Positions 1 through 9,714 of a stretch of DNA of 64,000 nucleotides are shown piece after piece. Every line of letters begins with the position of its first letter. Position 1 is the first letter of the stretch. The notes beneath the pieces are model-generated. The model did no database searches and was not told the DNA's origin. It saw nothing but the letters and a program-made list of their open reading frames with translations. The position numbers were made by a program, and so were the translations under genes. The stretch is from Prostheceraeus crozeri (lineage: Eukaryota; Platyhelminthes; Polycladida; Euryleptidae), in NCBI GenBank assembly GCA_907163375.1, contig CAJQUW010016881.1, positions 62,001 to 126,000 on the forward strand. Direction: 5' to 3'.

Positions 1-132
1 TCCAAAATGTCCCGGACTAACCTACTTGCAGATAACCTGTGATAACGAATACTACTTCAGATGTAAATTTAGGTCTTTAAGGCATGAGAAATATGGTTGC
101 CGAAATTTTTCCGGTCAGTTTTCTATTTTTTC
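1..132 (+). repeat. left inverted repeat of the mariner element
   Basis: Near-identical to the reverse complement of about 1587-1718. It begins at the window edge, so it may extend further left. Confidence 0.8.
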
Positions 133-287
133 ATAATTTTCAAACATTTTTGTCTGAATTTCAAGATTTTCCTATAAATTCTAGCGATTTAGAATTAATA
201 TATTTAGATTAACTTGACAGTTAAGCTATCACTAATAACTTGACTAATAATTAACGGAAAAACAAATGTTTTGTTCCAGAAAACAGT

Positions 288-1343
288 TTACTTTTCAATG
301 TATGAGCCGTTAGCATTCGTCACTTTTTGCCAACGAAGTCTCAATTCACAAAAAGCTTTATGAAAAAATTCCGGTGTCAAAGAATCAAAAAACTCAGTAA
401 CTGCATCCCGCAGTTCAACTGGCGATTCAAAATGGTGTCCACGAAGATGCTTTTTGAGGAATCTAAACAGATAGAAGTCACTTGGGGCCAAGTCAGGTGA
501 ATAAGGAGGATGGCTCAATAGTTGAAATCCGTTTCTCGTTAAGGCATTGGTTGTCTCCTGCGAGGTGTGAATCGGAGCATTGTCATGAAGCAAGTAGAGG
601 GGAATGTTTCGTGGCTTTCTTATTTTCTTCCTCGCTTCAGATAACAGATTGGAATAATATTCGCTATTGATTCTTACTCCTTTATCCGCAAAGTCAACCA
701 GTTGGATTCCCGAAGCGTTCCAAAAGACCGTCAGCATCAACGACCGGCGATGTGATGTTCCGGATCGCATTTTCAAAGGGGCAGACTCGCCTGATTTTCG
801 CCACTCTGCAGATTCTCGCTTACTTTGAGGCAGATACAAACTTAAAGGTGTTTCATCCTCTGTAAGGATGCAGTTCAGAAACTGATCTCCGTGCATTTCG
901 AGGAGATCCAAATTTGACTGTGCCGCCAGAAGTCTGTTCTCCTTCATTTCAGGTGACAGAAACTTCGGTACGAAACGTGATGCCAGTTTGCGATATCCAA
1001 GTCTTTCGATGATGTCATGACAGGAGTGATAACTGATTCGCAACTCTCTTGACAACTCACGGATGGTTATCCTTCTGTGTGCTGTAATCACTTCATCGCA
1101 CTGACTCGATTTCTCTTCCGGAATCTCCTGCGGCCGACCAACAGTTGAAAAATCTTGCTCCACAGATTGTCTTCCGCGTTTAAATTCGCTTATCCAGAAA
1201 TAAGCAGTAGTTCTCGATGGAGCTTTGCTTCCATATGCCAGGCTTAATTCCTTTAGAATGTCACCATTAGCGAAGCCGCGGATCAGGAGGTATCGTATCA
1301 CACTGCGATATTCGACTGAAGACACGCTTGTCACATCCATCAT
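288..1343 (-). CDS. mariner transposase, DD34D, uninterrupted
   Basis: A 351-residue open frame, the usual length for mariner transposases (about 345). It would bind the element's inverted repeats and catalyse cut-and-paste transposition. The N-terminal 110 residues look like the paired helix-turn-helix DNA-binding region. The catalytic triad is visible as LTEDET (first Asp near residue 162), LLHDNAPIHTS and SPDLAPSDFYLF, with 34 residues between the second and third Asp; this is the mariner DD34D signature. The first motif reads TEDET where many mariners have TGDET. The start is a double Met (MMDV); either is plausible. No stop or frameshift interrupts it, unlike the other transposases in this window, which suggests a recent arrival. 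Whether it is expressed cannot be judged. Confidence 0.93.
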   Translation of the reverse strand: MMDVTSVSSVEYRSVIRYLLIRGFANGDILKELSLAYGSKAPSRTTAYFWISEFKRGRQSVEQDFSTVGRPQEIPEEKSSQCDEVITAHRRITIRELSRELRISYHSCHDIIERLGYRKLASRFVPKFLSPEMKENRLLAAQSNLDLLEMHGDQFLNCILTEDETPLSLYLPQSKRESAEWRKSGESAPLKMRSGTSHRRSLMLTVFWNASGIQLVDFADKGVRINSEYYSNLLSEARKKIRKPRNIPLYLLHDNAPIHTSQETTNALTRNGFQLLSHPPYSPDLAPSDFYLFRFLKKHLRGHHFESPVELRDAVTEFFDSLTPEFFHKAFCELRLRWQKVTNANGSYIEK

Positions 1344-1586
1344 GAAAACTGATAGAACAAAGAACCATCGTTGACACGGATTTCTTAATGAATGCGTGCT
1401 GAATGAACTTCACTGATTGATATCGTAACACATGAAGCAATTAACAAAAGACGTGCAATATTCATGGCAAAGATATCCGTCAAATAAGGTACAAATCAAA
1501 ATCAATCTAACTATAACAATAAGACAAATCGGATCTCGATCAATTCAGAAAATACAGAAATTCATGTTAAAATGCAAAAATATTTT

Positions 1587-1718
1587 TTAAAAATAGAAAA
1601 CTGACCGGAAAAATTTCGGCGACCATATTTCTCATGCCTTAAAGACCTAAATTTACATCTGAAGTAGTATTCGTTATCACAGGTTATCTGCAAGTAGGTT
1701 AGTCCGGGACATTTTGGA
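1587..1718 (-). repeat. right inverted repeat of the mariner element
   Basis: Inverted copy of 1-132. Similarity is lost after the shared run that includes GTCAGTTTTCTATTTTT. The outer edge can only be placed to where the left copy leaves the window. Confidence 0.8.
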
Positions 1719-2379
1719 TCACACCACGTATATAAAAGCCTACAATGTTTTTCAATCAAAATTTGAAATTCATTTTCTGTATACATGTAGCCTATATTTT
1801 TACTTACGATCACCGTAGTTGGATTCCCAAAATATTAATTTAAAATTATGTCGAGCCAAAGCATATTTACTCATTCACAAAGCCATATGAGTATTTTTAA
1901 ACTAATATTCCTAGTCATCAACCAAAATTAACCTCTGCATGAATATAGTAGACCTGAGTGTATAATAATAATGGTTTTATTGCATTTCACACAAGATTCA
2001 GCCGTAGCGAGTATGTAAAGAGAGTGACAGAACACAAGTGAGCTGAAGTTAACTTTATTAAGGATAACTTGAAACGTTGGGTCAGAGTTTTGATTTCATG
2101 ATGAAAAGTGCCATAGCGAAGTCAGTATCTCGAAGAAGTTTTGTCATAGATTATATGTAGTGGATGTTGAGGATACAATGCCTTTTTGGCTAGACGATGG
2201 GCAATCAAATCACAGTAGTCAGAGTTGAGTTCACATTTGCAAAAATGAGTGTCCGGAAATGGAAATATGCTAATACCTGCCAACAAAAGCATGTCTGCGA
2301 GAGACGATGACTATGCACTGACGACTGAGGAAGGTTGCAAACTGGAAGGAACAGTCCTGTAAATATAACCGTATATAGC
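1719..2379. other. gap between mariner and Polinton, no feature seen
   Basis: AT-rich sequence with only short chance open frames and no recognisable domain, repeat or RNA gene. Confidence 0.6.
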
Positions 2380-2545
2380 AGTAGTATATAGTGTGACATC
2401 CGGCGCGACGCTTCGCTTCGCTTCGCTTGCGCCGGATGTCACACTTTTGCGCGGTTTTTTAAAAATTTTCAAAAAATCGAAATTTCAAAAATTTAGGTAG
2501 ACTTCAAATTTCACGTGGGCGAAGGCCGAAGGCCGAAAATTTAGG
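2380..2545 (+). repeat. Polinton left terminal inverted repeat
   Basis: Matches the reverse complement of about 19915-20092. Similarity covers the terminal hairpin, an A/T-rich stretch and a GGCCGAAGGCC mini-palindrome. Beyond it the two ends carry different tandem repeats, and similarity then resumes at 2775-3074 against about 19395-19670. Confidence 0.88.
2390..2445. repeat. terminal hairpin, left end of Polinton
   Basis: A perfect 17-bp stem, AGTGTGACATCCGGCGC at 2390-2406 and its complement at 2429-2445. The 22-nt loop is built of GCTTC repeats, the complement of GCGAAGC. It lies 10 bp inside the element end. Confidence 0.9.
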
Positions 2546-2770
2546 TAGTGACAAATTTTCAAAAAAATCAAAATTTCAGAAATTTAGGCGGTCTCAAAAT
2601 ATCACGTAATCGAAAATTTAGGCGGTCTCAAAATATCACGTGGACGAAAATTTAGGCGGTCTTAAAATATCACGTAATCGAAAATTTAAGTTGTCTCAAA
2701 ATATCACGTAGCCGAAGGTCGAAAATTTGGGCAGATGAAAATTTCGGTAGCCCAAAAAATATCACGTAGA
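2495..2770 (+). repeat. left subterminal tandem repeat, unit about 34 bp
   Basis: Six occurrences of a unit with the core TCTCAAAATATCACGTA preceded by AAAATTTAGGCGG. Not found at the right end, which has an unrelated tandem in the equivalent place. Confidence 0.75.
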
Positions 2771-3118
2771 CTTAATATACCAGAAGATTGTATTCAAAAT
2801 ATTTCTTTAAAAATGGAAACCTCAACGGGGACGAAAATAGAAGAAGCCTCAGAAATGGAAAGAACTTCGACGGGGACGAAAATGGAAGGAATAAAAGTGG
2901 AAGAAACCGCAAGAATATATCCCTCGTTATCATATGAAATGAATAAAGAAAAACATAAAGATAGAGTTAGGTATATGAAAGATAAGGAATTTCAATTATT
3001 GTTAAGATTAGAGCATTATAAAAAATTAAGAAAGAGATGGTCTAATGTTAAGAATGTAACACAAGGAATTGGAATTGTTCGTGATGAGATCTCTTTTTCC
3101 TCTTACTCATCAACATAA
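2735..3118 (+). pseudogene. Polinton: partial copy of the right-end membrane-protein gene
   Basis: Its conceptual product contains a lysine-rich stretch ending in KNVTQGIGI that closely matches the start of the 19055-19513 gene at the opposite end. The left end therefore carries an inverted copy of right-end material. Similarity ends near 3074 and is followed by about 140 bp of unrelated sequence. It is a fossil fragment with no function of its own inferred. Another reading is that the terminal repeats are simply long (about 690 bp) and reach into this gene. Confidence 0.7.
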
Positions 3119-3265
3119 CTGACAATCGCACTTGACAATTGTTCTCGTGATGTGGCTAATTGACTGAGTGATCTGATGTCTATTCATTGTCTTTGTTGAT
3201 CCGTGAAAAATTTATTTTTTATTTTCATGAGAAAACAATTTTTATTTTCATGACATATATATCTT
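3075..3265. other. junction sequence in the Polinton left arm
   Basis: About 140-190 bp matching nothing else in the window. It lies between the copy of the right end and the start of the duplicated capsid module, which makes it a likely rearrangement junction. Confidence 0.5.
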
Positions 3266-3278
3266 TTATTGTTAAAAA

Positions 3279-4155
3279 ATGATGTTACCAAATGTTGGTG
3301 GAAGTGCATATATCCCGAATAATCGTGAATCAGAAATAGAAATAGAAAATTATATTATGAAAACTGGAGACGTTTTATCTGGTCCATTGCATCTTTCTAA
3401 ACTTCCGCAACAAAATACAGAGTTAACAAATAAACAATATGTTGATACACAAATCAATGACTTAAAAGAAAAATATATAAACGATGTTTTGGTTCCACTG
3501 ATGAATGAATTAAAGTTGCTAAAACTTAATGACAAATCATTAAACGAAAAATTATTAAAACTTGATAAAAAGGATAGAGAGCTAGAAGCAGATATAGCAA
3601 AACTTTTTAAAAAGATTTCAGAACAATCAAAAATTTTAATATTACTTTCTATAAATTTAAAATCTGCAGTCATTTAAAACATCAGATAAAATTATTGGAA
3701 GAACAATTAGAAGATGAAATAGGTAAACTTCCTAAAAATTTTTTAAGAATTTAAAGCAGTTACAAACTACATTCCAAAAAGTGTTGATGAATTAAGTTCT
3801 AAAATTACTACTCAACAAATGAAAAAGAAGAATAGAATAATGAATGAAGTAAACTCACTTAATGAAAAAGTTGATAAAATGAAAACTCTTAAAATCAATT
3901 TAGAAAATGAATTAAAGAAAAATTTACATGAAAACTCTAAAGGAAATAAAGAACAGTTAGATGCTGTTAAAAAACAGTTAGATGTTCGTAAAGTTAAATT
4001 GAATGCTCTTAAAACGGCGTTGAAGATGAATCAGGAGAAAATGCAAGTTAATAGAAAAGAAATTAAAATACATCACACGCTGCTTGACGCAATAGATAAA
4101 GTGCAACGGAAATAAAGTTATCACGAAGTTGTTGGACATTCACACACGTAAATCT
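3279..4155 (+). pseudogene. Polinton fibre-like coiled-coil protein, left copy
   Basis: Decayed copy of the gene at 9715-10602. The N-terminal region is near-identical, including the GDVLSGPL...NKQYVD segment, and is followed by a long charged coiled coil. A GC-rich hairpin (4161-4173) follows the gene's end directly. See the right-arm copy for the family argument. Confidence 0.75.
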
Positions 4156-4160
4156 TGATC

Positions 4161-4188
4161 GGACCAAAGGTCCTCAGGTTACTAACCA
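4161..4188. terminator. paired mini-hairpins after fibre-like gene, left arm
   Basis: GGACC-AAA-GGTCC (4161-4173) followed by GGTTA-C-TAACC (4178-4188), just beyond the gene's 3' end. Possibly a transcription end or polyadenylation signal; the role is inferred from position. Confidence 0.5.
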
Positions 4189-4230
4189 ATCGTAAATATT
4201 TTTCCCAAAAGTCAAATTTATTCCTAAAAA

Positions 4231-4700
4231 ATGCCTATAATTTATAAACACAATCTTAAACATTTTGCTTCAAATAAAAAAATTGCTCATGAACCATCTA
4301 TGAAATCTGTTTACCATTATAACAATGTAGAAACAGTTCAAAAAGATGGAGATGGTGTAAACCGCGGAGCTAGTGTAAACAGCGGAGCTGGCATCTTTTC
4401 TGGCATAGGAAGTATCGTTAACTTAATTAAAAATAATAAAGATTTGATTACATCTGCTGCTAAAGGAGCAGCTGCTATAGGTAGTACAGCTAGTGCAATA
4501 TCAAATGCTGTTAAGTCACAAAAAGAATTAAAACAACTAGAAGCTATTCGTAATTTTAAGAATGATTCTGAAGAACTAAAAAAATTAAAAAAACTTTCAG
4601 AGGAAAAAAAACAAAATTGCTAACATAGCTGTGGGGTCTGATAGTAAACAGGAGAAGAAATCAGGCGTAGCCATAGAACCTACGGTTCGTTCAATTGAAG
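4231..4700 (+). pseudogene. Polinton small Ala/Gly-rich protein, left copy
   Basis: Inverted duplicate of the gene at 9174-9652. The product has a polar start (MPIIYKHNLKHFAS), then a glycine/alanine-rich mildly hydrophobic segment (GIFSGIGSIVNLIKNN...AAKGAAAIGSTASAISNAV), then a lysine/glutamate-rich helix. This recalls membrane-active minor virion proteins such as adenovirus pVI, but that is inference from composition and position beside the capsid gene. Confidence 0.6.
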
Positions 4701-4803
4701 AAATAAGAGGTAATTGTCTAGCAAAATTCTAAAATTATATTGTAGTAAAATTTTTTAGTAAAATTTTTTCTGTGTGTGAGAAAAAAAAGTCAAATTATTT
4801 TTT

Positions 4804-6133
4804 ATGAAAATGTCTTCTCTTATCGAAAATAGATTTAGATTAGACGATCCTCCGTTCGTCAGTTATAATCAAAAAAAGAATGACTATATAAGAATTGCTA
4901 TGAATCCCGGATCTTCTAGTAGAGTGAATACTGGAGGTGATTTAATTTTTGAAGTTGATAATCAGCAGAGTTATTTATATTTACCTGATTCCTTTTTACA
5001 CTGAATTTTTTTATATAGTGATGCCAATTTTACAACACCATTACCAGATAGCGATAATATTGCATTAGAGAATGTTTTTTTCCAAGATTATTTACACAAA
5101 TGCGTTCAGATGTTGCAACTCAAAATATAGAAAGAATAGGTGATTCTCCAGGTGTAATTGATACAATGCTTTGATTTGTAACAATTGGTGAAAATAATAA
5201 AAAGTATGAAATCGAAGGTTGGTTTCCTGATACTAATGATGGTATAATTGTTGTTGATGTTGATGGAACAGATGCCGCAGGAATTGCGAAAGATGTAGAA
5301 AATATTGCAAATCATTTAAATAAAACAAACAATAGTGCATATAAAGAAAGACGTGAATTTAACAAGAAAAGTAAGCAGACAGTTAATTGGTCATTGTCTC
5401 CATTATTCGGATATTTAGATTATGACAAAATATCATATCAATTAAAATTTAAGTTAATAATTCATCGGACAGCAAATAATGAATTAATCTTTTTTGGTAA
5501 GACTGGAAAAAAAGCATATTTAAAAATTGATAGACTTGAATGGTGGATTAAGCATATTACTACTAGTTTATAGGTTGAAACAGCTATTACAAAAAGATAT
5601 AATACTACAAACCAATTCCAGTAAATTTTCTAAAGCGTACTGCTAGTTCAGTAACTTTTTCCGAACAAAGATTTAACTGGCATTTTGCTAGAACTTCGAA
5701 TACTCCAAGATATTTATTACTAACATTTCAAAGAAATAATTCTCCAAGTTTTGATAAGAACAATAATCTTTTTCATATTAATACAATTCGAAGTTTACAA
5801 GTTGCTTTAAATCAAATCCGATATCCAATTGATCCATTAAGATTCGATGATACCAATAATCAATTTATGGAAGGATATGATTCTTATAGAAATCTTTGTA
5901 TAGAATTAGGAGTTGAACCACAATTAACTCCTGGAGATTGGAGAGATTTATATCCTGTTTTCTGATTCGATTTAAGTGCACAATCTGAAGATATTATCAA
6001 GACTGGTTGTGATGTAACAATTTATATTGAAAAAAAAGATTCCACAACTTCATTGATGGCTTATGGTTTATTGCTAGAAGATGTAAAATATTCTTTTGAA
6101 ATTCTTAATGGAAAGATGGTTAGGATAGGTTAG
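4804..6133 (+). pseudogene. Polinton major capsid protein, left copy
   Basis: Decayed inverted copy of the capsid gene at 7633-8967. It shares the start MKMSSLIENRFRLDDPP and the conserved C-terminal part. It is broken in several places. Mini-hairpins follow immediately (6128-6168). Confidence 0.8.
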
Positions 6134-6168
6134 TAACCTGAGGACCTTTGGTCCGATCGGCTAAAGCC
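6128..6168. terminator. mini-hairpin cluster after capsid gene, left arm
   Basis: GGTTA-G-TAACC, GGACC-TTT-GGTCC (6142-6154) and GGCT-AA-AGCC (6159-6168) in quick succession at the gene's 3' end. The right arm has a different hairpin sequence at the same place. Confidence 0.5.
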
Positions 6169-6355
6169 TCTGAACAAAGTTCTATAGATTAATTAAAATT
6201 TTTCCTAACTTAAAATGTTTTTATTAAAAATGTCGGAAGCGAAAAGTAATAATAATAAAACTGTTGAATTAAAATTACGTAACATTGTTGACAAAAATAC
6301 ACCTAAAACTATTACGATTGACAAAAGGAAATATTACATAAGTAAACCAATGATA

Positions 6356-7300
6356 TATAAGCCTATATATATAATATATAATAAGTAAGCCTAGATGATG
6401 TGAAGGGCAATGTTGATACTCTGGTCAATGAGGCGGAGTCCTGGTGTAAGGGCAACTGTATGGCACTGAACATGGAGAAGACAAAGGGCATGCTTATTAC
6501 AACTCGGCAAAAACGGCGGCGACTCAGTAAGGATGAGATAACCACATTCTCCCAAAGAATATCTTTGACTGACAAGCGCAAAGTCCTTGGAGTTATAGTC
6601 GACCAAGATCTGACATGGAATGAGCACGTTCAATATGTTGCTCGGCGTGTGAGCAGCTATGTTGCCTTGTTGAGAAGGATAAAGCAATTTTTGCCAATTC
6701 GTGTGCGGAGAATCTTCTTCATGGCCTACATACAATCTTGCTATGACTTTTGTTTATCGGTGTGGGGTGCTTCCTGTCACATAACGAGAATTGAGAAACT
6801 CCAAAAGCTTGCAATCAGAGTTGTGCTTGATCGCCCAAAACGTGAAAGCTCCAAACCTTTATTCAAAGAAATGCACATTATGCCCATGAGCACTCGAGTC
6901 GACTTTAAGCAGACTCTACTTGTGTATAAAGCCCTAAATCAGTTAGCACCAACTTATTTACAACGCATGTTTTTACGCAAGGAACAAGAGAAAAAGACAC
7001 GATCTGTAACACAAGGAGACCTGTGTATTCCCAAAGTTAGAACCAAACTAAGAAAGATGACGCTTGTGGTTCGAGGTGCAGAACTCTATAATTCCTGCAA
7101 TCGTTGTGTCCGAGAGGCTGACAGTGTTTTGAAATTTCAGCGAAACTATATATGTGATTTCTTCAAAACCTTCTAATTCATGTTCATTCTCTTTTATCTA
7201 CCTAATCATGTTTTTCTGTATGCTAGAGGACCATTGTAAATTAGCTATTGCTACCAGTGTTATCCTCTTAAAATAAAGATTTTATTATTATTATTATTAT
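6356..7300 (+). mobile_element. 5'-truncated LINE in the loop of the Polinton palindrome
   Basis: A non-LTR retrotransposon 3' end of 945 bp with a (TTA)n tail, flanked by a 7-bp candidate target duplication AATGATA (6349-6355 and 7301-7307). Without it the two palindrome arms would be separated by only about 30 bp. The insertion therefore lies at the apex of a pre-existing inverted duplication, or entered when the palindrome formed. Confidence 0.85.
6400..7176 (+). CDS. LINE reverse transcriptase, C-terminal part
   Basis: A 258-residue open frame matching the end of the reverse transcriptase and the C-terminal thumb-like region of CR1/jockey-like non-LTR elements. Landmarks are WCKGNCMALNMEKTKGM, KVLGVIVDQDLTWNEHV, YIQSCYDFCLSVWG, and IEKLQKLAIRVV with LLVYKALNQLAPTYL. 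The catalytic YADD box and everything upstream are absent, as expected of 5' truncation. The remaining frame is uninterrupted, so the copy is fairly young. It is a dead fragment. Clade assignment is tentative. Confidence 0.85.
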   Translation: MKGNVDTLVNEAESWCKGNCMALNMEKTKGMLITTRQKRRRLSKDEITTFSQRISLTDKRKVLGVIVDQDLTWNEHVQYVARRVSSYVALLRRIKQFLPIRVRRIFFMAYIQSCYDFCLSVWGASCHITRIEKLQKLAIRVVLDRPKRESSKPLFKEMHIMPMSTRVDFKQTLLVYKALNQLAPTYLQRMFLRKEQEKKTRSVTQGDLCIPKVRTKLRKMTLVVRGAELYNSCNRCVREADSVLKFQRNYICDFFKTF

Positions 7301-7612
7301 AATGATAGAGAATATTCAATTGCTATGTAATACTTTTTTTTGTTAATCGTAATAGTTTTAGGGGTATTTTTGTCAACAATATTACGTAATTTTAATTCAA
7401 CAGTTTTATTATTATTACTTTTCGCTTGCGACATTTATAATTAAAAAAATTTAAGTTATCAAAAATTTTTAATCTATTGTAGTTATGAAATATTTTTAAG
7501 TTAAGAATTTTTAATCTATTCTAGTTATGAAAAAATTTTAAGTTAGGAAAAATTTTAAGTTACCAAAAATTTTAATCTATTCTAGTTATGAAAAACATTT
7601 AATTAACTTATC

Positions 7613-7638
7613 GGAGCGAAGCTCCTCAGGCTTTAGCC
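7613..7638. terminator. mini-hairpins after capsid gene, right arm
   Basis: GGAGC-GAA-GCTCC (7613-7625), which contains the GCGAAGC core, and GGCT-TT-AGCC (7629-7638), at the 3' end of the minus-strand capsid gene. Confidence 0.5.
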
Positions 7639-8967
7639 TATCCTAGCCATCTTTCCATTAAGAATTTCAATATAATATTTTGCATCTTCTAGCAATAAAC
7701 CATAAGCCATCAATGAAGTTGTGGAATCTTTCTTTTCAATATTAATTGTTACATCACAACCATTTTTAATAATATCTTCAGATTGTGCACTTAAATCGAA
7801 ACAGAAAAGAGGATATAAATGTCTCCAATCTCCAGGAGTTAATTGTGGTTCAACTCCAAATTCTATACAAAGATTTCTATAAGAATCATATCCTTCCATA
7901 AATTGATTATTGGTATCATCGAATCTTAATGGATCAATTGGATATCGAGTTTGATTTAATGAAACTTGTAAACTTCGAATTGTATTAATATGAAAAGATT
8001 ATTGTTCTTATCAAAACTTGGAGAATTATTTCTTTGAAATGTTAGTAACGAATATCTTGGAGTATTTGAAGTTCTAGTAAAATGCCAGTTAAATCTTTGA
8101 TCTGAAAAAGTTACTGAACTAGCAGTACGCTTTAGAAAATTTACTGGAATTGGTTTGTTAGTATTTAATCTTTTTGCAATAGCTGTTTCAACCTCTAAAC
8201 TAGGAGTAATATGCTTAATCCACCATTCAAGTCTATCAATTTTTAAATATGCTTTTTTTCCAGTCTTACCAAAAAAGATTAATTCATTATTTGCTGTACG
8301 ATGAATTATTAATTTAAATTTTAATTGATATGATATTTTATCATAATCTAAATATCCGAATAATGGAGACAATGACCAATTTACTGTCTGTTTACTTTTC
8401 TTGTTAAATTCACGTCTTTCTTTATATGCATCATTATTTGTTTTATTTAAATGTTTTGCAATATTTTCTACATCTTTCGCAATTCCTGCTGCATCTGTTC
8501 CAGCGTGAGTTAAATCATCAACAATTATACCATCATTAGTATCAGGAAACCAACCTTCGATTTCATACTTTTTATTATTTTCACCAATTGTTACAAATCT
8601 AAGCATTGTATCAATTACACCTGGAGAATCACTTATTGTTTCTATATTTTGAGTTGCAACATCTAAACGCATTTGTGTAAATAATCTTGGAAAAGAAATT
8701 ATTCTCTAGTGCAATATTATCGGTATCTGGTAATGGTGTTGTAAAATTGGCATCACTATATAAAGAATATTCACAGTGTAAAAATGAATCAGGTAGATAT
8801 AAATAACTCTGCTGATTATCAACTTCAAAAATTAAATCACCTCCAGTATTTACTCTACTGGAAGATCCGGGATTCATAGCAATTCTTATATAGTCATTCT
8901 TTTTTTGATTATAACTGACGAACGGAGGATCGTCTAATCTAAATTTATTTTCGATAAGCGAAGACAT
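7633..8967 (-). pseudogene. Polinton major capsid protein, right copy
   Basis: Reads from MSSLIENKFRLDDPPFVSYN at the N-terminus to a C-terminal part with GDWRHLYPLFCFDLSAQSED and a late LMAYGLLLEDAKYY strand. That C-terminal layout (a P-F-DLS-Q-E motif followed by a hydrophobic strand) is typical of Polinton/adintovirus double jelly-roll major capsid proteins, which form the hexon-like shell. The span of about 445 codons is within the usual size. Upstream are the small Ala/Gly-rich gene and the fibre-like gene on the same strand, forming a virion-protein module. The gene is broken, in only a few places. The family assignment rests on the C-terminal motif and context. Confidence 0.78.
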
Positions 8968-9095
8968 TTTTATAAAAAATAATTTGACTTTTTGTTTTTT
9001 CTCACAACAGAAAAAATTTTACTAAATAATTTTACTAAAACATAATTTTAATAAAAAATTTTTACTAAAATATAATATTTTAGAATTTTGCTAGA

Positions 9096-9132
9096 CCAGC
9101 TCCGCTACAGCTTTGCTGGTTAGACCGAAGGT
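9096..9132. terminator. mini-hairpin cluster near 3' end of the small Ala/Gly-rich gene
   Basis: AGC-TCC-GCT, AGC-TTT-GCT (nested in CCAGC...GCTGG, 9096-9119) and ACC-GAA-GGT (9124-9132), between the small gene and the capsid gene. Confidence 0.45.
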
Positions 9133-9173
9133 TGCTATCACGCCATTACCTCTTATTTCTTCAATTGAACGTT

Positions 9174-9652
9174 TTATGGTACGCCTGATTTCTTCTTATG
9201 TTTACTATCAGACGGAGCTCCGCTCCTCAAGGTTTCCCCAACAGCTATGTTAGCAATTTTGTTTTTTGTTTCCTCTGAAAGTTTTTTTAAATTTTTTAGT
9301 TCTTCAGAATCATTCCTAAGTTTACGAATAGCTTCTAGTTGTTTTAATTCGTTTTGAGACTTAACAGCATTTGATATTGCACTAGCTGTACTACCTATAG
9401 CAGCTGCTCCTTTTGCAGCAGATGTAATCAAATCTTTATTATTTTTAATTAAGTTAACGATACTTCCAATACCAGAAAAGATGCCAGCCCCTTCTTTTTG
9501 GACGGCACCTGCGGTGCCTAGGAACTTTTGTGTTCCGACTGTTTCTACACTATCATAATGGTAAACAGGATTTCATAGATGGTTCATGAGCAATTTTTTG
9601 ATTTGAAGCAAAATGTTTAAGATTGTGTTTATAAATTATAGGCATTTTTTAG
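9174..9652 (-). pseudogene. Polinton small Ala/Gly-rich protein, right copy
   Basis: Counterpart of 4231-4700. The glycine/alanine-rich segment (SAAKGAAAIGSTASAIS) and the following charged helix are conserved. This copy carries GC-rich hairpin inserts (9214-9226 and about 9505-9540) that the left copy lacks or replaces with other sequence. Possible membrane-active or core minor virion protein; function not proven. The gene is broken. Confidence 0.6.
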
Positions 9653-9699
9653 GATTAAATTTGACTTTTGGGAAAAATATTACGATTGTTATAACCTGA

Positions 9700-9712
9700 G
9701 GACCTTTGGTCC
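9700..9712. terminator. mini-hairpin after fibre-like gene, right arm
   Basis: GGACC-TTT-GGTCC immediately beyond the stop of the minus-strand fibre-like gene. Same hairpin as 4161-4173 in the left arm. Confidence 0.5.
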
Positions 9713-9714
9713 GA

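Larger units (their letters stand above)
1..1718 (-). mobile_element. mariner-family DNA transposon with long inverted repeats
   Basis: Positions 1-132 are repeated in inverted orientation at about 1587-1718 with one obvious mismatch. Between them is one full-length transposase on the minus strand. The left end coincides with the window edge, so the true terminus and the TA target duplication cannot be read there. Inverted repeats of about 130 bp are longer than the roughly 30 bp of classical mariners. Either this lineage has long termini, or a shorter mariner sits inside an older inverted pair. Confidence 0.8.
3266..6340 (+). repeat. left arm of the Polinton palindrome
   Basis: Inverted copy of about 7330-10610, carrying in order the fibre-like gene, the small alanine/glycine-rich gene, the major capsid gene and the first codons of one more gene (from 6229). 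In the fibre-like gene the two arms differ at only 4 of the first 132 residues. Confidence 0.92.

Noticed and set aside
3350-3673. A protein antisense to the Polinton fibre-like gene (also at 10208-10531)
   Set aside because: A shadow frame created by the biased codon content of a coiled-coil gene. It appears in both arms only because the arms are duplicates.
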